Shown here: positions 16,892 through 24,642 of the stretch, one piece after another
Numbering within the stretch: position 1 is the stretch's first letter
Layout of the letters: every line of letters begins with the position of its first letter
Assembly: GCF_029222925.1 (NCBI RefSeq)
Contig: NZ_JARHUI010000003.1
Coordinates: forward strand, 293,721 to 357,720
Length of the DNA stretch: 64,000 nt
DNA from: Algoriphagus sp. CAU 1675
Lineage (GTDB): Bacteria > Bacteroidota > Bacteroidia > Cytophagales > Cyclobacteriaceae
Direction of reading: 5' to 3'
Notes under the pieces: model-generated
Database searches by the model: none
What the model was told of the DNA's origin: nothing
What the model saw: the letters and a program-made list of their open reading frames with translations, nothing else
Translations under genes and position numbers: made by a program

Positions 16892-17935
16892 TCATTTTTT
16901 GTTTTTCCCTTTTTTAGTGATCCGCTTTACTTCCTTATCAAAGTCGGATTCAAAATTCTTGTCCTGAACTACTCTGAATTTATTATATTCCTTTTCAGCT
17001 AATTGCTTGGCAATGGTGGCTGAAATTTTACCTGCGTCTTTCAATACATTGTACTCATTGAATTGAAGAAATGCATCTAAACGAGCTACCCAATCTGTCA
17101 TTTTCATTGGAACTTGCCGTTCAGCTTGTAGCTCGGCAAAGTCCAGATACATGGTCACTATTCGGTTGAGGTCCCGGATCTCTTTTTCATTCAGGTAGTT
17201 TTTAGCTACCGAAACATCTGTTTTTAGGATTTTACCTTGGGGGGCATTCTTCCATGTAGTTAAACCCATAAAAGGTTTAGCTGCATTGGCTCTTTCTTTG
17301 ATAATTTCGGCTGCTGTATGGCCAGTAATAGCCCAATGGAGTTTGTTTTGTACAGTTTTGTAAAAAGTCTGTGTTATCTCAGCTTTGGGATCATAGTCTA
17401 TGCTGCATTGCGCATAGATGTCGGTTATTTTCTGGTAGAAGCGTCTTTCACTGGCTCGTATCTCTCTGATACGTTCCAGTAATTCATCAAAGTAATCTTT
17501 GCCAAAGAGTGCAGAACCTTGCTTTAGGCGTTGGTCGTCCATAGCAAAGCCTTTGATAATGTATTCCCGCAATACTTTAGTAGCCCAGATACGGAACTGT
17601 GTACCCCGTTGCGATTTGACCCGATAGCCAACTGAAATAATAACGTCCAGATTGTAATACTTAACCGTATTTTCCTGAGTTTTACCTTCAATGGCACCAT
17701 GAGGACTGGTAGTTCGGAAATCCCGAACAACCACTTCTTCGTTTAATTCCCCTTCTTCAAATACATTTTTGATATGCTCTGATATGGTGGACTTTGCTTT
17801 TTCAAACAACTCTTGCATACCCTTTTGGGTGAGCCATACTGTTTCATCATGCAGCAATACATCTACCTTAATATCTCCACTTTGGGAGACATAGAGTAGA
17901 AATTCGCTTTGATTTGGTGTAAGACTGTTTTCCAT
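16892..17935 (-). CDS. RhuM-family protein (virulence RhuM / Fic-Doc-associated)
   Basis: 347 residues of the RhuM family. The N-terminal winged-helix part has the conserved V-W-L-T-Q-K-G-M-Q-E-L-F and S-T-I-S-E-H-I-K-N-V-F. Next come Y-N-L-D-V-I-I-S-V-G-Y-R-V-K-S and R-I-W-A-T-K-V-L-R-E-Y, then a helical C-terminal domain (F-Y-K-T-V-Q-N-K-L-H-W-A). The C-terminus is a Lys-rich tail. RhuM genes are frequently embedded in type I restriction loci; the molecular activity is undefined, and DNA binding is plausible from the N-terminus. It is flanked tightly by PtuB (5-nt gap) and the Argonaute (6-nt gap). Confidence 0.85.
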   Translation of the reverse strand: MENSLTPNQSEFLLYVSQSGDIKVDVLLHDETVWLTQKGMQELFEKAKSTISEHIKNVFEEGELNEEVVVRDFRTTSPHGAIEGKTQENTVKYYNLDVIISVGYRVKSQRGTQFRIWATKVLREYIIKGFAMDDQRLKQGSALFGKDYFDELLERIREIRASERRFYQKITDIYAQCSIDYDPKAEITQTFYKTVQNKLHWAITGHTAAEIIKERANAAKPFMGLTTWKNAPQGKILKTDVSVAKNYLNEKEIRDLNRIVTMYLDFAELQAERQVPMKMTDWVARLDAFLQFNEYNVLKDAGKISATIAKQLAEKEYNKFRVVQDKNFESDFDKEVKRITKKGKNKK

Positions 17936-17940
17936 ATTTG

Positions 17941-18549
17941 TTAATTGGCACTTAATTTTTTATTTAAAAGCCATAGAACCGTGTTACAGTAAGGTTGAAA
18001 TTTACCTTCAGGACTTTTAGTTTTGTATTGATCAATTAATTTTTTAATGCTAATGCTCTTGTAACCAATCTTTTTTAATGCTAAAGCAGCACCATATAAT
18101 GCTCCTTTTCTATTTGAAATCAACACCGAATTGTTCAGGTTAAGTGTTTCTTCTATGTCTACTTTATACTTATCTGGATATGTCAATTTACCATTAGTGC
18201 TATATCCAATAATTGCTTCGCAGTTGTTTCTCGGATCAGCCGGATGAATGCTCAATTCAGTGTTTTCCTTTTTGGTATCACAATGCTTATCCGAACAAAA
18301 ATCACCTTTGCAAGCCGCAAAAAGATTAATGTATTCCATTTTTAAAGTAGGATAAGTACTTCTCGGTTTATAGTGCTCCACCTTCATATTTTCCTCTTTA
18401 ATTCCATTCATACAATAGCAGCATATATACCCTTGATCATTTAGCAATGCCTCCTTCAATTCAGGGATTGCGTCAAAATCAACTCCTGCCGTTTCTCTAT
18501 AAGCTTTCCATGCCGCTGGCTCATTTCCTTTGACAATAAACTTCATCAC
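17941..18549 (-). CDS. ptuB: PtuB-like HNH endonuclease (Septu effector)
   Basis: 202 residues. An HNH core has a zinc-binding Y-I-C-C-Y-C, then V-E-H-Y-K-P-R with the catalytic His, then N-L-F-A-A-C and H-C-D-T-K-K. This is the pattern of TIGR02646-type HNH proteins, which serve as PtuB in Septu and in retron-Septu systems. It begins immediately after the ATPase gene (stop 18550, start 18549), the standard ptuA-ptuB order. In Septu the ATPase restrains the nuclease until phage infection. No retron reverse transcriptase or msr-msd is visible nearby, so this is a stand-alone type. Confidence 0.85.
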   Translation of the reverse strand: MMKFIVKGNEPAAWKAYRETAGVDFDAIPELKEALLNDQGYICCYCMNGIKEENMKVEHYKPRSTYPTLKMEYINLFAACKGDFCSDKHCDTKKENTELSIHPADPRNNCEAIIGYSTNGKLTYPDKYKVDIEETLNLNNSVLISNRKGALYGAALALKKIGYKSISIKKLIDQYKTKSPEGKFQPYCNTVLWLLNKKLSAN

Positions 18550-20040
18550 TCATTCACCTTTTAAAAAAGCCAACATTGTTTCTGCACGGGTCAATTCTGG
18601 ATCATCTGTATGCTTTTGCTTTAACTCTTCCAGCACTTTAATAGCTTTTTCGAACTGTTCACTGTCGATGAGTTCAAATAATGTGTCAATTTCTTCCTGT
18701 ACTTCAGGAACTCTCTCATTGCCCCCCATAATGGCAGAAAGATTAAATCCATACTCACGACCGTAGTATCCTTTATCTATTGGAACTGCCTTGCCTTCGC
18801 TCATTTTGAATAAGTCTCCACTTGAAAGATTGGATAGCATTATTGTTGAATGAGATGCTATAATAAATTGGGGAGGCGGAACCGATAAAGCTTTGTACAA
18901 ATCAATTACCTCATAAATTCCTTTCAGAAAACTACTTTGCCACTGTGGATGCAGGTAAGTATCTGGTTCATCAAGAAGTAAAAGAGAGTTTTCGTCTACA
19001 AGGAGTTCATTGATAGCTTTAATGGTAATAAGTTGTTGCTGCCCCTCGCTTAAATCATGGTGGGAAATTGCAATTTCTGGCAAATCCATGAAGATTTGTA
19101 TTCCTCCAAGCATTTCCGATGCATGAAGCATGTGAAGCAGGTAAAACAACTTTTTTTCTTCTCCATAAAATTCTCTCAATGCGTACCAGTCATGTATATG
19201 GAAATTGAATAAGATTTGATCTTCATCCATGTAGTTTGCGGTCTCATTGTATGCAAACCTTCTCACTACATCAAGAAAGCCTCTCAGTAATCCTTTAGCA
19301 CCCCAAAATTCCTCCGCACCAGCTCCTGATTTCCATTGTCTCTTTTTGACAAACAAGGCTAGTGGGTTTTTATCGGGCTTAGTGATTTTGAGATCTTCAG
19401 CAAAAAAACGATCTACACGGTCATTGAACTCAAATGCATAAAGCGAAGCCAGTAAGATTTCGAAATGATGCTTTTCGATATACATCAATGGTAAAGCTCC
19501 AATTCTTGAATATAACTCCTCAGAAGAGGTAGTAATATCTGAATCGGTTTTGGCTTCAAGTAGTCTTTCCTTGTATATCTTTTCGTGTTCGCTGCAGATA
19601 AATTCCATTGACTCAAACCATCCTGCATAATAGATTACCAAGTTTGATGGTAACAGCTTTTCTATCGTATGTTTTTTAATGAGATTATCAATACTATAGG
19701 CGTTATTATCTGTATCGATTGACCAGAATTTCTTGTTTTTTCTATCGCCTTTTAAGGTAACACCAATGTAGTCGGTAGCTGTTTCACTGAAAGTGCTGGA
19801 TTCTGATAGCACTTTTTCAATTCTAAGGTCATAAGTGATTTCAAAATCAAATGGTGTGTTTTCCTGTTTTTCCTCAACATAAGTAAGGTGAGCCGAGCGA
19901 AATATCCAAGCAATGGCTTCTAAGAGTGTAGATTTACCCGAACCATTCTTGCCTATAAAGAGTGATACTGGTTCATTAAAGTTAATTGTAAAGTCCTTTA
20001 ATGATTTAAATTCCTTGATATGTAAGTGATGTATTCTCAT
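18550..20040 (-). CDS. ptuA: PtuA-like AAA/ABC-type ATPase (Septu)
   Basis: 496 residues of the SMC/RecF-like ATPase group. Walker A is GKNGSGKST at 30-38, an ABC-type signature is at about 328 (L-S-E-G-Q-Q-Q), Walker B with D-loop is at about 355 (LLLLDEPDTYLHP), and an A-S-H-S switch follows. The last 70 residues are a helical repeat-like tail (A-I-K-V-L-E-E-L). Paired with the adjacent HNH gene it makes the two-gene Septu anti-phage system, in which PtuA forms a ring-like assembly holding PtuB. Its start overlaps the stop of the small P-loop gene by 4 nt (ATGA). Confidence 0.85.
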   Translation of the reverse strand: MRIHHLHIKEFKSLKDFTINFNEPVSLFIGKNGSGKSTLLEAIAWIFRSAHLTYVEEKQENTPFDFEITYDLRIEKVLSESSTFSETATDYIGVTLKGDRKNKKFWSIDTDNNAYSIDNLIKKHTIEKLLPSNLVIYYAGWFESMEFICSEHEKIYKERLLEAKTDSDITTSSEELYSRIGALPLMYIEKHHFEILLASLYAFEFNDRVDRFFAEDLKITKPDKNPLALFVKKRQWKSGAGAEEFWGAKGLLRGFLDVVRRFAYNETANYMDEDQILFNFHIHDWYALREFYGEEKKLFYLLHMLHASEMLGGIQIFMDLPEIAISHHDLSEGQQQLITIKAINELLVDENSLLLLDEPDTYLHPQWQSSFLKGIYEVIDLYKALSVPPPQFIIASHSTIMLSNLSSGDLFKMSEGKAVPIDKGYYGREYGFNLSAIMGGNERVPEVQEEIDTLFELIDSEQFEKAIKVLEELKQKHTDDPELTRAETMLAFLKGE

Positions 20041-20471
20041 AACTGTCCATTCATGATTAGTTTGATTAATTCCAGAATTTCACTAGCAGCTATTTGATTC
20101 AATTGCGTTTGGTTTTTATGCCATGAGCGGTGATTGGTTGACCAAATGATTTCGTATTGATGATGGCGGTGCAAGTCTTCAACTGCCCACGCTGTTGCGC
20201 CTCTGGAACGGCACGAACAAATAATAATATCGCATCTCTGAGCTACGAATGTTTGAAGACTCTGAAACATTCTGCTATTCGGATCTCCCTGGCTTTCTAT
20301 ACCTATTTTTATACCTTTGAAGTCAACGATATAAGTAATATCTGCACCAGTGTTAATTGCCTGAAGTGTGTGGTTTGGAAAAGTGACTAACAATAAATTA
20401 GCTGTTTCAAGAACCGTTTCCGATTTCCCCTGACTCGATGGCCCGTATATGGCAATTACTGATTTTTTCAT
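20037..20471 (-). CDS. Small P-loop NTPase-like protein of unknown function
   Basis: 144 residues. Walker A at residues 10-17 (G-P-S-S-Q-G-K-S) is preceded by a hydrophobic strand. Downstream are Y-I-V-D-F-K-G, a D-I-I-I-C-S-C-R-S-R strand and loop that could serve as Walker B-like, and I-I-W-S-T-N-H-R-S-W. It is too short for a kinase plus lid and lacks known motor motifs. It lies between the specificity subunit (3-nt gap) and ptuA (4-nt overlap), so it is translated with the defence genes. It could be a nucleotide sensor, a third Septu component or a regulator; nothing in the sequence chooses between these. Confidence 0.6.
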   Translation of the reverse strand: MKKSVIAIYGPSSQGKSETVLETANLLLVTFPNHTLQAINTGADITYIVDFKGIKIGIESQGDPNSRMFQSLQTFVAQRCDIIICSCRSRGATAWAVEDLHRHHQYEIIWSTNHRSWHKNQTQLNQIAASEILELIKLIMNGQL

Positions 20472-20474
20472 AGG

Positions 20475-21842
20475 TTAGTCAATATTGAAAATGCTGGATT
20501 CAAAATTTTTATATGAAGTCTCTCGATTCTTCTCAGCTTGGTTAAGCATTTCTTTAATCGAATCCTTTATTTCCTTCAATTGATTTAACAATTTCTGTTG
20601 GATATCTAATGGAGGTAATGGAATCAATAGCGATTGTATTGTGGATTTTGAAACTTGTTTGAAAGTAGACCCTGTTCCAAATCGTTGTAAATCATCTTCG
20701 AGATAGTCTAACATTTCAAATAGAAATTCAGGAATTACACTATCAGAAATAACAGTTATTGCTGAAACGCCTCTGCCAAGGCAATAATCTTTATCACTCC
20801 AAACAATTTTTCCAATTGTAGCTCTAACACACAAGATAATATCTCCATTAGTGCTTGTTGCACTTGGCTTCTTATGAAATCTTGTAGCAGAAATTTGCCC
20901 ATCATTTAACTCACTAGCCCCTCCAATGAAGGGTAATCCTTCAGTATTACTGAAATAACTGCTATTTGGTGAAATCCCCATAGTAATTCTTGCAATCTCA
21001 TCAAGACGAACAGATGGAAACAACTTGGAAATTTTCACCTGTTTTCTTCTACCTGTAGTAAAAAATGAATCCCATTCACGCATACTGGAAAACTTGACAA
21101 TATTAAGTTTACCATTTGAATGTTCATTTTTTAGTTCGTAATCAATACCCAAAGAGTTTTTAAGAAAATTATCTTTTTGAGATTTTAAATTTTCGACTTC
21201 ATTCAGTTGATTTTGACTTAAAGAATGAAGATTTTTGAAATCTTGTACAATATCATTCTGGATTTTGAGTGATGGCACTGGAATCCTAAACGCCAAGAAT
21301 GCCTTTTCATCCACTCTTTGCCTCCCTGTTGTACCAGAGCTTGCTTTTTGGCACAATTCGGCAAAGTGTTTTGTGCCTGTGATCAGGTTGAAAAATTCGG
21401 GTAGAATCTTTTCAATATTGATGTTGTAGCTCAAGAAATCCTGCGTGGTGATAGCCCCTTCAAGTTCAGCAGGTACAATGCCGAATGCTCCATTACGGGC
21501 GTCTATCTTGCTCATAATGAATTGTCCTTCTGATATGCGGAACTGATTCTTTGTGCCAATGTCTTTGCCAAAAATCAGTTCATCACCTCGCTGTATCACG
21601 CCTTTGCCGTACAACTTGATGGTTACTTGTTTGTACGCTTTATCATCTTCGAGTATTTCTTTGTCCCGATTACGCAAAATGAGATTACCGATAGGTTCCA
21701 GTTTGAACCCATCTTTATAAAAAACTTTGTCGCTCAGAATAGCACCCACGCTCCAATTGGAGAGGGTCATGAAGCGTACTTCATTGAGATATTTAAAGGC
21801 TTTCTCAGTGCGCATATGCTCCATAAAATATTTCAGGTTCAC
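20475..21842 (-). CDS. Restriction-modification specificity subunit (HsdS type)
   Basis: 455 residues with two target-recognition domains (about 30-190 and 240-420), each followed by a coiled-coil spacer (L-N-E-V-E-N-L-K-S-Q-K and the C-terminal L-K-E-I-K-D-S-I-K-E-M). Typical TRD phrases are L-L-I-P-L-P-P-L-D-I-Q and F-R-I-P-V-P-S-L. It supplies bipartite DNA sequence recognition to the modification subunit. The first ATG at 21842 gives a 38-nt overlap with the preceding gene; internal ATGs at 21824 or 21815 would reduce it. Operon position right after the methyltransferase is standard for type I and type IIB systems. Confidence 0.9.
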   Translation of the reverse strand: MNLKYFMEHMRTEKAFKYLNEVRFMTLSNWSVGAILSDKVFYKDGFKLEPIGNLILRNRDKEILEDDKAYKQVTIKLYGKGVIQRGDELIFGKDIGTKNQFRISEGQFIMSKIDARNGAFGIVPAELEGAITTQDFLSYNINIEKILPEFFNLITGTKHFAELCQKASSGTTGRQRVDEKAFLAFRIPVPSLKIQNDIVQDFKNLHSLSQNQLNEVENLKSQKDNFLKNSLGIDYELKNEHSNGKLNIVKFSSMREWDSFFTTGRRKQVKISKLFPSVRLDEIARITMGISPNSSYFSNTEGLPFIGGASELNDGQISATRFHKKPSATSTNGDIILCVRATIGKIVWSDKDYCLGRGVSAITVISDSVIPEFLFEMLDYLEDDLQRFGTGSTFKQVSKSTIQSLLIPLPPLDIQQKLLNQLKEIKDSIKEMLNQAEKNRETSYKNFESSIFNID

Positions 21843-24138
21843 TTACAATATTGCCATCAATCAACTGTAGTCTTGAAATGTTACCATCATCATCAACAGG
21901 ATATTGTGTTTCTTTTCTAGGTTCAGCCCAGAGCTTGGCTTTTTTTCTGTAGGCTCTAAACTCTACAGCCACTTCTTCCAACTCATTTTCGCAGGGCGCA
22001 CCGGTACTGGATATGCCTGCCTTTTCTACTTCTATAACCGGAATAGGATAATCGAAACGTTCTTTCACAAGCGGTTTAATTTCCGCAGCAATTAGGTCTT
22101 CAATTTGCCTTACATCTTCGGCATATTTCTTTTTCAACTCCCGAAGGTCTTTGGCTGATCTACTTTCTTTCAATTTCTTCTCTTCTTTTTTGAAAGTCGC
22201 TTTCAATTCATCCAGTTTTGGCTGGTATTTGTCTTTAATCTCTTTGGTGGTTTCCTCTGTGATTTTTTGATAGGTAGCCAACTCTTCTTCACTGAACTTT
22301 TTAAGGAATAGTAAGCTTGGTTTTACTGTAGCACCTGAGGCAATGAATACATCCTGAGGGATAGAAGTGATGTTGATAATCTTTGCCTTTCCTTCAATGT
22401 ATTCTCTAATTTTTTGAAGGGCACTGTTGTTTAAAACTCCTTCGGGCAATACAATACCCAATCTACCGCCTGGTTTTAGAAGGTTGAGACATCTTTCCAT
22501 AAATAGCACTTCTGTCAAACCACTCCATGCACCCACATCAAAAATGTCTAATAAGGCTTTTCCTCGGCTTTTACCGTGGCCATTGTCATAGGTTGCCCAA
22601 TCTTGTATTTGCTTAACAACAGTCTGTCTGTAATGGCTACCGTAACGATCTTCATAAAATCTGATTTTATCCTCATTGGGAACATCAGAGGGAGTTACTT
22701 TCAATGTTTTGTTGACTCTGGAACCAAAAGGAGGATTGGTAAGTATGACATCAAAACGTCCATCAAATATGCCGTTGACATTGAGTAATCCATCATGATG
22801 ATGCACTCCTCCATGACCATCACCATGCATAATCATATTCATTTTGGCGGTTCGAGCCATTCTTGGATTGGCGTCTGTACCGAAAATACAGTCGTATGAG
22901 AGCGTTTTTAAGCGGCCTTTAGGATTGTGGATGTCCAATTCAAAATTTAGCTTTACAAATAAGTCATCTACACGCTTTGCAATTTCCTCTTGTTTCTTTT
23001 CTGGTAACTTCTCGTAATCTTGACCAAAGTAAAGCTCCTTTATTATCTCTTTTTGCTTTTGGACATCCCTCTCAATTTTTTCCCTTACATATTCAAATGC
23101 TTTAATGAGGAATCCACCACTACCACAGCAAGGATCGCAAATAATTTCACCTTCTTCTGGATCAAGCACGTCAACCATATAGTCCACAATGGTTCTTGGT
23201 GTAAAGAATTGACCTAACTCACCTCTAAAGGTTCTTCCCAAAAACTCTTCAAAGGCAATCCCTTTGATATCATCAGAAGTGTCAGAGAGATTGTATTTCT
23301 CCAATTCCTTAACGATTTGTAGAAAGCTGGTTTCCCTAATTTTTATACTGTCATTAGGGTCGAAGATTTCATCTGTTTTGAATACTTCTTTTGTCTTTTC
23401 GAAAAAATGTTGGTAGAAGGGAAGGGAATCCTTTCCTGTGATTTTTTCATAGGCAGATTTCAAATCTTCAAATTCTTTTCTGGAGAACAGCGCTTTTGTT
23501 TTGGCTTGTTCTCTTTCGTAGCGAATTTTCATGAAGAGAATTTTGCTGATCTCATCAAATGCAGCCTCTGGTGAAAGCTTGTCATTGTTACGGATGATGT
23601 TGTGACATTTGAAAAGCAGCTTACTAAACTCGTCTCTGGTAAATGCCTTTGTTTTGGTTAAAAGCTCTTCAATTTTCTTTTTATCAAAAAGTTCAGTAGC
23701 GTTTGGAATTTCAACTACCTCTTCTAGCTTTTTAGGCATTTTGCCTTTCACTACCCTAAAAAATTTGGTGTCTTTTAGATTGGTGGTAACAAAGAAATCA
23801 GCACCTGCCCATGAAGCATAGTTGTAGCCTTGGTAGTAATCTTCTTCGTGTATTGTAATTTGTTCGGCTTTACATTCAATTACAATCACTGGACTGTTAT
23901 CCGAGTTGCGATCTTCTTTCGTTTTCCAAATGACGATGTCTGCTCTGGCTTTTCCTTGACCTCTTTTGGAATTATTGACTTTTACTTCCTGGGCCATTTG
24001 ATCTAGGGAATAGCCATATTTATTCACTAGGTGAATGATATATTCCTGTCTGACTTCTTCTTCCGGGGTACAGATTAATTCTTTGCCGATCAATGGGGCA
24101 AAAATCTTGTTACCGTTTTTTTTGATTTCTATAGCCAT
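21805..24138 (-). CDS. Nuclease-methyltransferase fusion (HsdR_N-like domain plus HsdM N6-adenine methylase)
   Basis: 777 residues, about 250 more than a plain HsdM. The N-terminus (about 1-140) carries a PD-(D/E)XK nuclease pattern: A-R-A-D with D67, then V-I-E-C-K with E88 and K90, as in type I R-subunit N-terminal domains. Next are the HsdM helical region, the SAM motif DPCCGSGG near 333 and the catalytic T-N-P-P-F near 467. The C-terminal part has a coiled coil rich in Lys and Glu. No separate helicase-type hsdR exists in the window. With the following S gene this resembles the BcgI-like (type IIB) arrangement, in which one polypeptide cuts and methylates. Confidence 0.85.
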   Translation of the reverse strand: MAIEIKKNGNKIFAPLIGKELICTPEEEVRQEYIIHLVNKYGYSLDQMAQEVKVNNSKRGQGKARADIVIWKTKEDRNSDNSPVIVIECKAEQITIHEEDYYQGYNYASWAGADFFVTTNLKDTKFFRVVKGKMPKKLEEVVEIPNATELFDKKKIEELLTKTKAFTRDEFSKLLFKCHNIIRNNDKLSPEAAFDEISKILFMKIRYEREQAKTKALFSRKEFEDLKSAYEKITGKDSLPFYQHFFEKTKEVFKTDEIFDPNDSIKIRETSFLQIVKELEKYNLSDTSDDIKGIAFEEFLGRTFRGELGQFFTPRTIVDYMVDVLDPEEGEIICDPCCGSGGFLIKAFEYVREKIERDVQKQKEIIKELYFGQDYEKLPEKKQEEIAKRVDDLFVKLNFELDIHNPKGRLKTLSYDCIFGTDANPRMARTAKMNMIMHGDGHGGVHHHDGLLNVNGIFDGRFDVILTNPPFGSRVNKTLKVTPSDVPNEDKIRFYEDRYGSHYRQTVVKQIQDWATYDNGHGKSRGKALLDIFDVGAWSGLTEVLFMERCLNLLKPGGRLGIVLPEGVLNNSALQKIREYIEGKAKIINITSIPQDVFIASGATVKPSLLFLKKFSEEELATYQKITEETTKEIKDKYQPKLDELKATFKKEEKKLKESRSAKDLRELKKKYAEDVRQIEDLIAAEIKPLVKERFDYPIPVIEVEKAGISSTGAPCENELEEVAVEFRAYRKKAKLWAEPRKETQYPVDDDGNISRLQLIDGNIVSEPEIFYGAYAH

Positions 24139-24145
24139 TGCTCAA

Positions 24146-24436
24146 TTATTTCGATTTCTTTTTTAATTCTTGTTCGGCATGTTTAAGTGCTGCTAATGCA
24201 GCTGTTTCATCCCCAACGTTCTCAATGATTTTATCGGACAGCCAAATTGTTAACAATTCATCTTCATTGGCATTCAGTAATTTGGCCAAAGCTATGACCT
24301 GTTCTCTCTTTGCATTTCTCTCCCCACGCTCAATTTTGCTAAACATTGGAGTGTCTATTTCAAGATTGGCGGCCAATTGACGCTGTAAAAGCCCCTGGCT
24401 TTCTCGTAGCTCTTTTATCCTTTCACCAAAGTGCAT
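24146..24436 (-). CDS. XRE-family HTH regulator of the defence operon
   Basis: 96 residues. The first 65 form a classical Cro/C1 HTH (I-K-E-L-R-E-S-Q-G-L, then R-Q-L-A-A-N-L-E-I and F-S-K-I-E-R-G-E-R), followed by a helical tail ending E-Q-E-L-K-K-K-S-K. It is the first gene, 7 nt before the nuclease-methylase fusion. Controller-type XRE proteins commonly delay restriction relative to methylation. A candidate operator, TTGTC-N8-GACAA, overlaps a perfect -7 box 19-36 nt upstream, so autorepression is likely. Confidence 0.9.
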   Translation of the reverse strand: MHFGERIKELRESQGLLQRQLAANLEIDTPMFSKIERGERNAKREQVIALAKLLNANEDELLTIWLSDKIIENVGDETAALAALKHAEQELKKKSK

Positions 24437-24454
24437 GACTTTTTATTTTGTGAC

Positions 24455-24472
24455 TTGTCAAATTTAGGACAA
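24455..24472 (-). promoter_or_regulatory. Defence-operon promoter -7 box overlapped by an inverted repeat
   Basis: TAAATTTG on the minus strand (24459-24466) fits TAnnTTTG exactly. It is nested in TTGTC (24455-24459) / GACAA (24468-24472), a candidate XRE operator. The -33 element is not clear. Confidence 0.5.
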
Positions 24473-24545
24473 TATAGGAAAAGAAAAAGATAGTAAGAGA
24501 AGAAAGAGTGCTTTTTTTGATTTCAGGATTTTGAGGAAATAGAGG

Positions 24546-24572
24546 AAACTAAGGATTATTCGTCCTTAGTTT
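24546..24572. terminator. Perfect 10-bp hairpin between primase and defence operons
   Basis: AAACTAAGGA and TCCTTAGTTT pair around a 7-nt loop in the gap between the two minus-strand operons. It probably insulates the defence operon from upstream transcription. Confidence 0.5.
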
Positions 24573-24612
24573 GACCAAAGGTGTTTGATTTCAATGGTCT
24601 GGTCGAATCTTC

Positions 24613-24642
24613 GGAAGAAAAGCCCAACGGGCTTATTCTTCC
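24613..24642 (-). terminator. Terminator overlapping the stop of the DUF3987 gene
   Basis: GGAAGAA-AAGCCC/GGGCTT-TTCTTCC arms fold across the stop codon at 24633-24635, with TTTTC on the minus strand. Confidence 0.55.

Noticed and set aside
17941-20040. Retron (Ec78-type) using PtuA/PtuB
   Set aside because: No reverse transcriptase gene or msr-msd structure is seen in the adjoining sequence; stand-alone Septu is the better reading.
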